Below are positions 14,201 to 28,437 of a stretch of 64,000 nt of DNA, piece by piece. Position numbers and translations under genes: made by a program. The stretch comes from Plantago ovata. Taxonomy: Eukaryota; Streptophyta; Magnoliopsida; Lamiales; Plantaginaceae. The stretch spans positions 39,160,744-39,224,743 of the forward strand of contig CM051458.1 in assembly GCA_028274465.1 (NCBI GenBank), read 5' to 3'. A model generated the notes under the pieces. The model did not search any database and was not told where the DNA came from. It worked only from the letters and a program-made list of their open reading frames with translations. The stretch's first letter is position 1. Each line of letters opens with the position of its first letter.

Positions 14201-17200
14201 TCACTAGATTAGTTAGATTGCTGTTTAGAGTGTTCCATTATGATATCCCTTTCCTCAAACATAGCAGAGAACTAACTACAAGTACTAGAGTTATATACAC
14301 AATCAAATAAGAAGTTCCCTTGCTTCCTTAATGAGCAAGTTATAGAGTCCATTGAAACTAACCTATCTATTGTGCTTACTAACTAGATGATTCATTCATC
14401 CACTTTCTATTGCTTTACGTAGATGAAAGATACAATGCCATGTAAAGAATGAGTTGTATGTATAGAACAACTACTAGATCACTAGATTAGTTAGATTGCT
14501 ATTTAGAGTGTTCCATTATGATATCCCTTTCCTCAAACATAGCAGAGAACTAACTACAAGTACTATAGCTGAAACTAACCTTCCATTACCGTTACAAACT
14601 AGATTAGTTGTCTATTGATTCATTCATCCACTTCTAATGCTTTAGGTAGATGAAAGATACAATCCCATGCAAAGAATGAGTTGTATGTCTTCCCTTTATC
14701 TAGAACAACAACTAGATCACTAGATTAGTTAGATTGCTACATAGAGTGTTCCGTTATGATATCCTTTCCGCAAACATAGGAGAGAACTAACTACAAGTAC
14801 TAGAGTTATATACACAATCAAATAAGAAGTTCCTTGCTTCCTTAATGAGCAAGTTATAGAGTCCATTGAAACTAACCTATCTATTGTGCTTACTAACTAG
14901 ATGATTCATTCATCCACTTTCTATTGCTTTACGTAGATGAAAGATACAATGCCATGTAAAGAATGAGTTGTATGTATAGAACAACTACTAGATCACTAGA
15001 TTAGTTAGATTGCTATTTAGAGTGTTCCATTATGATATCCCTTTCCTCAAACATAGCAGAGAACTAACTACAAGTACTATAGCTGAAACTAACCTTTCCA
15101 TTACCGTTACAAACTAGATTAGTTGCCTATTGATTCATTCATCCACTTTCTAATGCTTTAGGTAGATGAAAGATACAATCCCATGCAAAGAATGAGTTGT
15201 ATGTCTTCCCTTTATCTAGAACAACAACTAGATCACTAGATTAGTTAGATTGCTACATAGAGTGTTCCGTTAGATATCCCTTTCCGCAAACATAGGAGAG
15301 AACTAACTACAAGTACTAGAGTTATATACACAATCAAATAAGAAGTTCCCTTGCTTCCTTAATGAGCAAGTTATAGTCCATTGAAACTAACCTATCTATT
15401 GTGCTTACTAACTAGATGATTCATTCATCCACTTTCTATGCTTTACGTAGATGAAAGATACAATGCCATGTAAAGAATGAGTTGTATGTATAGAACAACT
15501 ACTAGATCACTAGATTAGTTAGATTGCTATTTAGAGTGTTCCATTATGATATCCCTTTCCTCAAACATAGCAGAGAACTAACTACAAGTACTATAGCTGA
15601 AACTAACCTTCCATTACCGTTACAAACTAGATTAGTTGCCTATTGATTCATTCATCCACTTTCTATGCTTTAGGTAGATGAAAGATACAATCCCATGCAA
15701 AGAATGAGTTGTATGTCTTCCTTTATCTAGAACAACAACTAGATCACTAGATTAGTTAGATTGCTACATAGAGTGTTCCGTTAGATATCCCTTTCCGCAA
15801 ACATAGAGAGAACTAACTACAAGTACTAGAGTTATATACACAATCAAATAAGAAGTTCCCTTGCTTCCTTAATGAGCAAGTTATAGAGTCCATTGAAACT
15901 AACCTATCTATTGTGCTTACTAACTAGATGATTCATTCATCCACTTTCTATTGCTTTACGTAGATGAAAGATACAATGCCATGTAAAGAATGAGTTGTAT
16001 GTATAGAACAACTACTAGATACTAGATTAGTTAGATTGCTATTTAGAGTGTTCCATTATGATATCCCTTTCCTCAAACATAGCAGAGAACTAACTACAAG
16101 TACTAGAGTTATATACACAATCAAATAAGAAGTTCCCTTGCTTCCTTAATGAGCAAGTTATAGAGTCCATTGAAACTAACCTATCTATTGTGCTTACTAA
16201 CTAGATGATTCATTCATCCACTTTCTATTGCTTTACGTAGATGAAAGATACAATGCCATGTAAAGAATGAGTTGTATGTATAACAACTACTAGATCAACT
16301 ACTAGATCACTAGATTAGTTAGATTGCTATTTAGAGTGTTCCATTATGATATCCCTTTCCTCAAACATAGCAGAGAACTAACTACAAGTACTATAGCTGG
16401 AACTAACCTTTCCATTACCGTTACAAACTAGATTAGTTTGCCTATTGATTCATTCATCCACTTTCTAATGCTTTAGGTAGATGAAAGATACAATCCCATG
16501 CAAAGAATGAGTTGTATGTCTTCCCTTTATCTAGACAACAACTAGATCACTAGATTAGTTAGATTGCTACATAGAGTGTTCCGTTAGATATCCCTTTCCG
16601 CAAACATAGGAGAGAACTAACGACAAGTACTAGAGTTATATACACAATCAAATAAGAAGTTCCCTTGCTTCCTTAATGAGCAAGTTATAGAGTCCATTGA
16701 AACTAACCTATCTATTGTGCTTACTAACTAGATGATTCATTCATCCACTTTCTATTGCTTTACGTAGATGAAAGATACAATGCCATGTAAAGAATGAGTT
16801 GTATGTATAGAACAACTACTAGATCAACTACTAGATCACTAGATTAGTTAGATTGCTGTTTAGAGTGTTCCATTATGATATCCCTTTCCTCAAACATAGC
16901 AGAGAACTAACTACAAGTACTAGAGTTATATACACAATCAAATAAGAAGTTCCCTTGCTTCCTTAATGAGCAAGTTATAGAGTCCATTGAAACTAACCTA
17001 TCTATTGTGCTTACTAACTAGATGATTCATTCATCCACTTTCTATTGCTTTACGTAGATGAAAGATACAATGCCATGTAAAGAATGAGTTGTATGTATAG
17101 AACAACTACTAGATCACTAGATTAGTTAGATTGCTATTAGAGTGTTCCATTATGATATCCCTTTCCTCAAACATAGCAGAGAACTAACTACAAGTACTAT

Positions 17201-19194
17201 AGCTGTGAACTAACCTTTCCATTACCGTTACAAACTAGATTAGTTGCCTATTGATTCATTCATCCACTTTCTAATGCTTTAGTAGATGAAAGATACAATC
17301 CATTAAAGAATGAGTTGTATGTCTTCCTTTATCTAGAACAACAACTAGATCACTAGATTAGTTAGATTGCTACATAGAGTGTTCCGTTAGATATCCCTTT
17401 CCGCAAACATAGAGAGAACTAACGACAGTACTAGAGTTATATACACAATCAAATAAGAAGTTCCCTTGCTTCCTTAATGAGCAAGTTATAGAGTCCATTG
17501 AAACTAACCTATCTATTGTGCTTACTAACTAGATGATTCATTCATCCACTTTCTATTGCTTTACGTAGATGAAAGATACAATGCCATGTAAAGAATGAGT
17601 TGTATGTATAGAACAACTACTAGATCAACTACTAGATCACTAGATTAGTTAGATGCTGTTTAGAGTGTTCCATTATGATATCCCTTTCCTCAAACATTGC
17701 AGAGAACTAACTACAAGTACTAGAGTTATATACACAATCAAATAAGAAGTTCCCTTGCTTCCTTAATGAGCAAGTTATAGAGTCCATGAAACTAACCTAT
17801 CTATTGTGCTTACTAGCTAGATGATTCATTCATCCACTTTCTATTGCTTTACGTAGATGAAAGATACAATGCCATGTAAAGAATGAGTTGTATGTATAGA
17901 ACAACTACTAGATCACTAGATTAGTAGATTGCTATTTAGAGTGTTCCATTATGATATCCCTTTCCTCAAACATAGCAGAGAACTAACTACAAGTACTATA
18001 GCTGAAACTAACCTTTCCATACCGTTACAAACTAGATTAGTTACTATTGATTCATTCATCCACTTTCTAATGCTTTAGTAGATGAAAGATACAATCCCAT
18101 GTAAGAATGAGTTGTATGTCTTCCCTTTATCTAGAACAACAACTAGATCACTAGATTAGTTAGATTGCTACATAGAGTGTTCCGTTAGATATCCCTTCCG
18201 CAAACATAGGAGAGAACTAACTACAAGTACTAGAGTTATATACACAATCAAATAAGAAGTTCCCTTGCTTCCTTAATGAGCAAGTTATAGAGTCCATTGA
18301 AACTAACCTATCTATTGTGCTTACTAACTAGATGATTCATTCATCCACTTTCTATTGCTTTACGTAGATGAAAGATACAATGCCATGTAAAGAATGAGTT
18401 GTATGTATAGAACAACTACTAGATCAACTACTAGATCACTAGATTAGTTAGATTGCTATTTAGAGTGTTCCATTATGATATCCCTTTCCTCAAACATAGC
18501 AGAGAACTAACTACAAGTACTATAGCTGGAACTACCTTTCCTTACCGTTACAAACTAGATTGTTACCTATTGATTCATTCATCCACTTTCTAATGCTTTA
18601 GGTAGATGAAAGATACAATCCCATGTAAAGAATGAGTTGTATGTCTTCCCTTATCTAGAACAACAACTAGATCACTAGATTAGTTAGATTGCTACATAGA
18701 GTGTTCCGTTAGATATCCCTTTCCGCAAACATAGGAGAGAACTAACTACAAGTACTAGAGTTATATACACAATCAAATAAGAAGTTCCCTTCTTCCTTAA
18801 TGAGCAAGTTAGAGAGTCCATTGAAACTAACCTATCTATTGTGCTTACTAACTAGATGATTCATTCATCCACTTTCTATTGCTTTACGTAGATGAAAGAT
18901 ACAATGCCATGTAAAGAATGAGTTGTATGTATAGAACAACTACTAGATCAACTACTAGATCACTAGATTAGTTAGATTGCTGTTTAGAGTGTTCCATTAT
19001 GATATCCCTTTCCTCAAACATAGCAGAGAACTAACTACAAGTACTAGAGTTATATACACAATCAAATAAGAAGTTCCCTTGCTTCCTTAATGAGCAAGTT
19101 ATAGAGTCCATTGAAACTAACCTATCTATGTGCTTACTAACTAGATGATTCATTCATCCACTTTCTATTGCTTTACGTAGATGAAAGATACAAT

Positions 19195-19420
19195 GCCATG
19201 TAAAGAATGAGTTGTATGTATAGAACAACTACTAGATCACTAGATTAGTTAGATTGTTTTAGAGTGTTCCATTATGATATCCCTTTCCCCAAACATAGCA
19301 GAGAACTAACTACAAGTACTATAGCTGAAACTAACTTTCCATTACCTTACAAAACTAATTAGTTTGCCTATTGATTCATTCATCCACTTTCTATTGCTTT
19401 ACGTAGATGAAAGATACAAT
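19195..19420 (-). repeat. Boundary S monomer with an L-type head
   Basis: An S body (ctatagctgaaac on the plus strand) whose head is the L/H form (tttacgtagatg) rather than the S form (tttaggtagatg or tttagttagatg). In array orientation it follows an H tail. Every other S I placed follows an L tail. It lies exactly where the mixed S/L/H domain meets the H-dominated domain. The neighbouring H unit (19421-19689) is only 269 bp and has internal deletions. This is most simply read as a recombination junction between two amplified blocks. Some small deletions here could be consensus errors. Confidence 0.8.
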
Positions 19421-19689
19421 GCCATGTAAGAATGAGTTGTAGTATAGAACAACTACTAGATCAACTAGATTAGTTAGATTGCTATTAGAGTGTTCCATTA
19501 TGATATCACTTTCCTGAAACATAGAAGAGAACTAACTACAAGTACTAGAGTTATATACACAATCAAATAAGAAGTTCCCTTGCTTCCTTAATGAGCAAGT
19601 TATAGAGTCCACTGAAACTAACATATCTATACTAACTAGATGATTCATTCATCCACTTTCTATTTCTTTACGTAGATGAAAGATACAAT

Positions 19690-19979
19690 GCCATGTAAAG
19701 AATGAGTTGTATGTATAGAACAACTACTAGATCAACTACTAGATCACTAGATTAGGTAGATTGCTACATAGAGTGTTCCGTTATGATATCCCTTTCCGCA
19801 AACATAGCAGAGAACTTACTACAAGTACTAGAGTTATATACACAATCAAATAAGAAGTCCCCTTGCTTACTTAATGAGCAAGTTAAAGAGTCCATTGAAA
19901 CTAACCTATCTATTGTGCTTACTAATTAGATGATTCATTCATCCACTTTCTATTGCTTTACGTAGATGAAAGATACAAT
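19690..19979 (-). repeat. Mosaic H monomer with an L-type patch
   Basis: The tail on the right (array) side is H-type, with two 12-bp units and ctatacatac in reverse complement. The interior carries the L form: acatagagtgttccg followed by tttccgcaaac. It then returns to the S/H form catagcagag. It has a rare variant gaacttactac and a rare cttacttaatg. The same mosaic recurs at 20825-21114. A short L patch inside an H unit is the expected product of gene conversion. The single-base marks are shared by both copies, so they are not read errors. Confidence 0.82.
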
Positions 19980-21681
19980 GCCATGTAAAGAATGAGTTAT
20001 ATGTATAGAACAACTACTAGATTACTATATTAGTTAGATTGCTATTTAGAGTGTTCCATTATGATATCCCTTTCCTGAAACATAGCAGAGAACTAACTAC
20101 AAGTACTAGAGTTATATACACAATCAAATAAGAAGTTCCCTTGCTTCCTAATGAGCAAGTTATAGAGTCCATTGAAACTAACCTATCTATTGTGCTTACT
20201 AACTAGATGATTCATTCATCCACTTTCTATTGCTTTACGTAGATGAAAGATACAATGCCATGTAAAAAATGAGTTGTATGTATAGAAAAACTACTAGATC
20301 AACTACTAGATCACTAGATTAGGTAGATTGCAGTTTAGAGTGTTCCATTATGATATCCCTTTCCTCAAACATAGCAGAGAACTAACTACAAGTACTAGAG
20401 TTATATACACAATCAAATAAGAAGTTCCCTTGCTTCCTTAATGAGCAAGTTATAGAGTCCATTGAAACTAACCTATCTATTGTGCTTACTAACTAGATGA
20501 TTCATTCATCCACTTTCTATTGCTTTACGTAGATGAAAGATACAATGCCATGTAAAGAATGAGTTGTATGTATAGAACAACTACTAGATCACTAGATTAG
20601 TTAGATTGTTGTTTAGAGTGTTCCATTATGATATCCCTTTCCTCAAACATAGCAGAGAACTAACTACAAGTACTAGAGTTATATACACAATCAAATAAGA
20701 AGTTCCCTTGCTTCCTTAATGAGCAAGTTATAGAGTCCATTGAAACTAACCTATCTATTGTGCTTACTAACTAGATGATTCATTCATCCACTTTCTATTT
20801 CTTTACGTAGATGAAAGATACAATGCCATGTAAAGAATGAGTTGTATGTATAGAACAACTACTAGATCAACTACTAGATCACTAGATTAGGTAGATTGCT
20901 ACATAGAGTGTTCCGTTATGATATCCCTTTCCGCAAACATAGCAGAGAACTTACTACAAGTACTAGAGTTATATACACAATCAAATAAGAAGTCCCCTTG
21001 CTTACTTAATGAGCAAGTTAACGAGTCCATTGAAACTAACCTATCTATTGTGCTTACTAATTAGATGATACATTCATCCACTTTCTATTGCTTTACGTAG
21101 ATGAAAGATACAATGCCATGTAAAGAATGAGTTATATGTATAGAACAACTACTAGATTACTATATTAGTTAGATTGCTATTTAGAGTGTTCCATTATGAT
21201 ATCCCTTTCCTGAAACATAGCAGAGAACTAACTACAAGTACTAGAGTTATATACACAATCAAATAAGAAGTTCCCTTGCTTCCTAATGAGCAAGTTATAG
21301 AGTCCATTGAAACTAACCTATCTATTGTGCTTACTAACTAGATGATTCATTCATCCACTTTCTATTGCTTTACGTAGATGAAAGATACAATGCCATGTAA
21401 AAAATGAGTTGTATGTATAGAAAAACTACTAGATCAACTACTAGATCACTAGATTAGGTAGATTGCAGTTTAGAGTGTTCCATTATGATATCCCTTTCCT
21501 TAAACATAGCAGAGAACTAACTACAAGTACTAGAGTTATATACACAATCAAATAAGAAGTTCCCTTGCTTCCTTAATGAGCAAGTTATAGAGTCCATTGA
21601 AACTAACCTATCTATTGTTCTTACTAACTAGATGATTCATTCATCCACTTTCTATTGCTTTACGTAGATGAAAGATACAAT
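19690..21681 (-). repeat. Four-monomer HOR, 1135-bp period
   Basis: H units of 290, 277, 290 and 278 bp (left edges 19690, 19980, 20257, 20547) recur with a spacing of exactly 1135 bp: 20825, 21115 and 21392 match the first three. The fourth position (21682) is a different H subtype, so the second copy is incomplete. Shared private marks include tatttctttacg at 19661 and 20796 and taaaaaatgag at 20261 and 21396. The pattern indicates tandem duplication of a block of monomers rather than of a single unit. Confidence 0.9.
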
Positions 21682-24139
21682 GCCATGTAAGAATGAGTTG
21701 TATGTATAGAACAACTACTAGATCAACTACTTGATCACTAGATTATTTAGATTGCTGTTTAGAGTGTTCCATTATGATATCCCTTTCCTTAAACATAGCA
21801 GAGAACTAACTACAAGTACTAGAGTTATATACACAATCAAATAAGAAGTTCCCTTGCTTCCTTAATGAGCAAGTTATAGAGTCCATTGAAACTAACCTAT
21901 CTATTGTGCTTACTAACTAGATGATTCATTCATCCACTTTCTATTGCTTTACGTAGATGAAAGATACAATGCCATGTAAAGAATGAGTTATATGTATAGA
22001 ACAACTACTAGATTACTATATTAGCTAGATTGCTATTTAGAGTGTTCCATTATGATATCCCTTTCCTGAAACATAGCAGAGAACTAACTACAAGTACTAG
22101 AGTTATATACACAATCAAATAAGAAGTTCCCTTGCTTCCTAATGAGCAAGTTATAGAGTCCATTGAAACTAACGTATCTATTGTGCTTACTAACTAGATG
22201 ATTCATTCATCCACTTTCTATTGCTTTATGTAGATGAAAGATACAATGCCATGTAAAGAATGAGTTGTATGTATAGACCAACTACTAGATCACTAGATTA
22301 GTTAGATTGCTATTCAGAATGTTCCATTATGATATCCCTTTCCTCAAACATAGCAGAGAACTAACTACAAGTACTATATCTGGAACTAACCTTTCCATTA
22401 CCCTTACAAACTAGATTAGTTGTCTATTGATTCATTCATTCACTTTCTATTACTTTAGTTAGATGAAAGATACAATCCCATGCAAAGAATGAGTTGTATG
22501 TCTTCCCTTTATCTAGAACAACAACTAGATCAGTAGATTAGTTAGATTGCTCTATAGAGTGTTCCGTTTTGATATCCCTTTCCGCAAACATAGGAGAGAA
22601 CTAACGGCAAGTACTAGAGTTATATACAAAATCAAATAAGAAGTTCCCTTGCTTCTTTAATGAGCAAGTTATAGAGTCCATTGAAACTAACCTATCTATT
22701 GTGCTTACTAACTAGATGATTCATTCATCCACTTTCTATTGCTTTACGTAGATGAAAGATACAATGCCATGTAAAAAATGAGTTGTATGTATAGAAAAAC
22801 TACTAGATCAACTACTAGATCACTAGATTAGGTAGATTGCAGTTTAGAGTGTTCCATTATGATATCCCTTTCCTTAAACATAGCAGAGAACTAACTACAA
22901 GTACTAGAGTTATATACACAATCAAATAAGAAGTTCCCTTGCTTCCTTAATGAGCAAGTTATAGAGTCCATTGAAACTAACCTATCTATTGTTCTTACTA
23001 ACTAGATGATTCATTCATCCACTTTCTATTGCTTTACGTAGATGAAAGATACAATGCCATGTAAAGAATGAGTTGTATGTATAGAACAACTACTAGATCA
23101 ACTACTTGATCACTAGATTATTTAGATTGCTGTTTAGAGTGTTCCATTATGATATCCCTTTCCTTAAACATAGCAGAGAACTAACTACAAGTACTAGAGT
23201 TATATACACAATCAAATAAGAAGTTCCCTTGCTTCCTTAATGAGCAAGTTATAGAGTCCATTGAAACTAACCTATCTATTGTGCTTACTAACTAGATGAT
23301 TCATTCATCCACTTTCTATTGCTTTACGTAGATGAAAGATACAATGCCATGTAAAGAATGAGTTATATGTATAGAACAACTACTAGATTACTATATTAGC
23401 TAGATTGCTATTTAGAGTGTTCCATTATGATATCCCTTTCCTGAAACATAGCAGAGAACTAACTACAAGTACTAGAGTTATATACACAATCAAATAAGAA
23501 GTTCCCTTGCTTCCTAATGAGCAAGTTATAGAGTCCATTGAAACTAACGTATCTATTGTGCTTACTAACTAGATGATTCATTCATCCACTTTCTATTGCT
23601 TTATGTAGATGAAAGATACAATGCCATGTAAAGAATGAGTTGTATGTATAGACCAACTACTAGATCACTAGATTAGTTAGATTGCTATTCAGAATGTTCC
23701 ATTATGATATCCCTTTCCTCAACATAGCAGAGAACTAACTACAAGTACTATATCTGGAACTAACCTTTCCATTACCCTTACAAACTAGATTAGTTGTCTA
23801 TTGATTCATTCATTCACTTTCTATTACTTTAGTTAGATGAAAGATACAATCCCATGCAAAGAATGAGTTGTATGTCTTCCCTTTATCTAGAACAACAACT
23901 AGATCAGTAGATTAGTTAGATTGCTCTATAGAGTGTTCCGTTTTGATATCCCTTTCCGCAAACATAGGAGAGAACTAACGGCAAGTACTAGAGTTATATA
24001 CAAAATCAAATAAGAAGTTCCCTTGCTTCTTTAATGAGCAAGTTATAGAGTCCATTGAAACTAACCTATCTATTGTGCTTACTAACTAGATGATTCATTC
24101 ATCCACTTTCTATTGCTTTACGTAGATGAAAGATACAAT
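21392..24139 (-). repeat. Five-monomer HOR H-H-H-S-L, two copies of 1374 bp
   Basis: Copy 1 is 21392-22765 (H 21392, H 21682, H 21971, S 22248, L 22477). Copy 2 is 22766-24139 (H 22766, H 23056, H 23346, S 23623, L 23851). Both are 1374 bp. Shared private variants include tatagaccaac in the S unit, the L unit with aacggcaagtac and tatacaaaatc, and tatattagctag in the 277-bp H. Differences seen are mostly single-base indels. This is a recent tandem duplication of a complete five-monomer block. Confidence 0.93.
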
Positions 24140-25008
24140 GCCATGTAAAAAATGAGTTGTATGTATAGAAAAACTACTAGATCAACTACTAGATCACTAG
24201 ATTAGGTAGATTGCAGTTTAGAGTGTTCCATTATGATATCCCTTTCCTCAACATAACAGAGAACTAACTACAAGTACTAGAGTTATATACACAATCAAAT
24301 AAGAAGTTCCCTTGCTTCCTTAATGAGCAAGTTATAGAGTCCATTGAAACTAACCTATCTATTGTGCTTACTAACTAGATGATTCATTCATCCACTTTCT
24401 ATTGCTTTACGTAGATGAAAGATACAATGCCATGTAAAGAATGAGTTGTATGTATAGAACAGCTACTAGATCAACTACTTGATCACTAGATTAGTTAGAT
24501 TGCTGTTTAGAGTGTTCCATTATGATATCCCTTTCCTCAAACATAGCAGAGAACTAACTACAAGTACTAGAGTTATATACACAATCAAATAAGAAGTTCC
24601 CTTGCTTCCTTAATGAGCAAGTTATAGAGTCCATTGAAACTAACCTATCTATTGTGCTTACTAACTAGATGATTCATTCATCCACTTTCTATTGCTTTAC
24701 GTAGATGAAAGATACAATGCCATGTAAAGAATGAGTTGTATGTATAGAACAACTACTAGATCAACTACTTGATCACTAGATTATTTAGATTGCTGTTTAG
24801 AGTGTTCCATTATGATATCCCTTTCCTTAAACATAGCAGAGAACTAACTACAAGTACTAGAGTTATATACACAATCAAATAAGAAGTTCCCTTGCTTCCT
24901 TAATGAGCAAGTTATAGAGTCCATTGAAACTAACCTATCTATTGTGCTTACTAACTAGATGATTCATTCATCCACTTTCTATTGCTTTACGTAGATGAAA
25001 GATACAAT
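24140..25008 (-). repeat. Three H monomers between HOR blocks
   Basis: H units at 24140-24428 (taaaaaatgag type, with the rare cctcaacataacag), 24429-24718 (rare gaacagctac) and 24719-25008 (cttgatcac with ttatttag). The first two rare marks recur in H units at 32052 and 32339, about 7.9 kb further right, again next to an S-L pair. This suggests a larger duplicated segment. Confidence 0.88.
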
Positions 25009-28000
25009 GCCATGTAAAGAATGAGTTGTATGTATAGAACAACTACTAGATCAACTACTTGATCACTAGATTATTTAGATTGTTGTTTAGAGTTTTCCAT
25101 TATGATATCCCTTTCCTTAAACATAGCAGAGAACTAACGGCAAATACTAGAGTTATATACAAAATCAAATAAGAAGTTCCCTTGCTTCTTTAATGAGCAA
25201 GTTATAGAGTCCATTGAAACTAACCTATCTATTGTGCTTACTAACTAGATGATTCATTCATCCACTTTCTATTGCTTTACGTAGATGAAAGATACAATGC
25301 CATGTAAAAAATGAGTTGTATGTATAGAAAAACTACTAGATCAACTACTAGATCACTAGATTAGGTAGATTGCAGTTTAGAGTTTTCCATTATGATATCC
25401 CTTCCCTTAAACATAGCAGAGAACTAACGGCAAATACTAGAGTTATATACAAAATCAAATAAGAAGTTCCCTTGCTTCTTTAATGAGCAAGTTAAAGAGT
25501 CCATTGAAACTAACCTATCTATTGTGCTTACTAATTAGATGATTCATTCATCCACTTTCTATTGCTTTACGTAGATGAAAGATACAATGCCATGTAAAGA
25601 ATGAGTTATATGTATAGAACAACTACTAGATTACTATATTAGTTAGATTGCTATTTAGAGTGTTCCATTATGATATCCCTTTCCTGAAACATAGCAGAGA
25701 ACTAACTACAAGTACTAGAGTTATATACACAATCAAATAAGAAGTTCCCTTGCTTCCTAATGAGCAAGTTATAGAGTCCATTGAAACTAACCTATCTATT
25801 GTGCTTACTAACTAGATGATTCATTCATCCACTTTCTATTGCTTTACGTAGATGAAAGATACAATGCCATGTAAAAAATGAGTTGTATGTATAGAAAAAC
25901 TACTAGATCAACTACTAGATCACTAGATTAGGTAGATTGCAGTTTAGAGTGTTCCATTATGATATCCCTTTCCTCAAACATAGCAGAGAACTAACTACAA
26001 GTACTAGAGTTATATACACAATCAAATAAGAAGTTCCCTTGCTTCCTTAATGAGCAAGTTATAGAGTCCATTGAAACTAACCTATCTATTGTGCTTACTA
26101 ACTAGATGATTCATTCATCCACTTTCTATTGCTTTACGTAGATGAAAGATACAATGCCATGTAAAGAATGAGTTGTATGTATAGAACAACTACTAGATCA
26201 CTAGATTAGTTAGATTGTTGTTTAGAGTGTTCCATTATGATATCCCTTTCCTCAAACATAGCAGAGAACTAACTACAAGTACTAGAGTTATATACACAAT
26301 CAAATAAGAAGTTCCCTTGCTTCCTTAATGAGCAAGTTATAGAGTCCATTGAAACTAACCTATCTATTGTGCTTACTAACTAGATGATTCATTCATCCAC
26401 TTTCTATTGCTTTACGTAGATGAAAGATACAATGCCATGTAAAGAATGAGTTGTATGTATAGAACAACTACTAGATCAACTACTTGATCACTAGATTATT
26501 TAGATTGCTGTTTAGAGTGTTCCATTATGATATCCCTTTCCTTAAACATAGCAGAGAACTAACTACAAGTACTAGAGTTATATACACAATCAAATAAGAA
26601 GTTCCCTTGCTTCCTTAATGAGCAAGTTATAGAGTCCATTGAAACTAACCTATCTATTGTGCTTACTAACTAGATGATTCATTCATCCACTTTCTATTGC
26701 TTTACGTAGATGAAAGATACAATGCCATGTAAAGAATGAGTTGTATGTATAGAACAACTACTAGATCAACTACTTGATCACTAGATTATTTAGATTGCTG
26801 TTTAGAGTTTTCCATTATGATATCCCTTTCCTTAAACATAGCAGAGAACTAACGGCAAATACTAGAGTTATATACAAAATCAAATAAGAAGTTCCCTTGC
26901 TTCTTTAATGAGCAAGTTATAGAGTCCATTGAAACTAACCTATCTATTGTGCTTACTAACTAGATGATTCATTCATCCACTTTCTATTGCTTTACGTAGA
27001 TGAAAGATACAATGCCATGTAAAAAATGAGTTGTATGTATAGAAAAACTACTAGATCAACTACTAGATCAGTAGATTAGGTAGATTGCAGTTTAGAGTTT
27101 TCCATTATGATATCCCTTCCCTTAAACATAGCAGAGAACTAACGGCAAATACTAGAGTTATATACAAAATCAAATAAGAAGTTCCCTTGCTTCTTTAATG
27201 AGCAAGTTAAAGAGTCCATTGAAACTAACCTATCTATTGTGCTTACTAATTAGATGATTCATTCATCCACTTTCTATTGCTTTACGTAGATGAAAGATAC
27301 AATGCCATGTAAAGAATGAGTTATATGTATAGAACAACTACTAGATTACTATATTAGTTAGATTGCTATTTAGAGTGTTCCATTATGATATCCCTTTCCT
27401 GAAACATAGCAGAGAACTAACTACAAGTACTAGAGTTATATACACAATCAAATAAGAAGTTCCCTTGCTTCCTAATGAGCAAGTTATAGAGTCCATTGAA
27501 ACTAACCTATCTATTGTGCTTACTAACTAGATGATTCATTCATCCACTTTCTATTGCTTTACGTAGATGAAAGATACAATGCCATGTAAAAAATGAGTTG
27601 TATGTATAGAAAAACTACTAGATCAACTACTAGATCACTAGATTAGGTAGATTGCAGTTTAGAGTGTTCCATTATGATATCCCTTTCCTCAAACATAGCA
27701 GAGAACTAACTACAAGTACTAGAGTTATATACACAATCAAATAAGAAGTTCCCTTGCTTCCTTAATGAGCAAGTTATAGAGTCCATTGAAACTAACCTAT
27801 CTATTGTGCTTACTAACTAGATGATTCATTCATCCACTTTCTATTGCTTTACGTAGATGAAAGATACAATGCCATGTAAAGAATGAGTTGTATGTATAGA
27901 ACAACTACTAGATCACTAGATTAGTTAGATTGTTGTTTAGAGTGTTCCATTATGATATCCCTTTCCTCAAACATAGCAGAGAACTAACTACAAGTACTAG

Positions 28001-28437
28001 AGTTATATACACAATCAAATAAGAAGTTCCCTTGCTTCCTTAATGAGCAAGTTATAGAGTCCATTGAAACTAACCTATCTATTGTGCTTACTAACTAGAT
28101 GATTCATTCATCCACTTTCTATTGCTTTACGTAGATGAAAGATACAATGCCATGTAAAGAATGAGTTGTATGTATAGAACAACTACTAGATCAACTACTT
28201 GATCACTAGATTATTTATATTGCTGTTTAGAGTGTTCCATTATGATATCCCTTTCCTTAAACATAGCAGAGAACTAACTACAAGTACTAGAGTTATATAC
28301 ACAATCAAATAAGAAGTTCCCTTGCTTCCTTAATGAGCAAGTTATAGAGCCGTTGAAACTAACCTATCTATTGTGCTTACTAACTAGATGATTCATTCAT
28401 CCACTTTCTATTGCTTTGCGTAGATGAAAGATACAAT
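25009..28437 (-). repeat. Six-monomer all-H HOR, two copies of about 1715 bp
   Basis: Copy 1 is 25009-26723 (H 25009, 25299, 25589, 25866, 26156, 26434; 1715 bp). Copy 2 is 26724-28437 (H 26724, 27014, 27304, 27581, 27871, 28149; 1714 bp). Unit lengths run 290, 290, 277, 290, 278, 290 in both, apart from one base in the last. Shared private marks include gagttttccat with aacggcaaatac, and atcccttcccttaaac. The inner units with gttatatg, taaaaaatgag and gttgtttag also match 19980-20824, so this six-mer contains an older three-unit block. Confidence 0.93.

Larger units (their letters stand above)
5824..19420 (-). repeat. Satellite array, domain B: mixed S/L/H, inverted
   Basis: The same satellite, reading on the minus strand. 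Boundaries are taken after agatacaat. Left edges: S 5853, L 6092, H 6380, S 6669, L 6896, H 7180, S 7466, L 7694, S 7979, L 8216, H 8504, H 8792, S 9082, L 9309, S 9597, L 9824, H 10111, 10400, 10688, 10977, S 11266, L 11494, S 11782, L 12010, S 12298, L 12538, S 12824, L 13053, H 13340, S 13628, L 13859, H 14147, S 14437, L 14664, S 14951, L 15180, S 15465, L 15692, H 15978, S 16255, L 16495, H 16782, S 17072, L 17300, H 17583, S 17871, L 18096, S 18382, L 18620, H 18906, S 19195. Many L units carry the subtype with tatgtagc and atatctaacgg (reverse complement), as in domain A L units at 230 and 2349. Single-base deletions are frequent before about 8300 and again at 17200-19450, and look like consensus errors. 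Confidence 0.96.
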
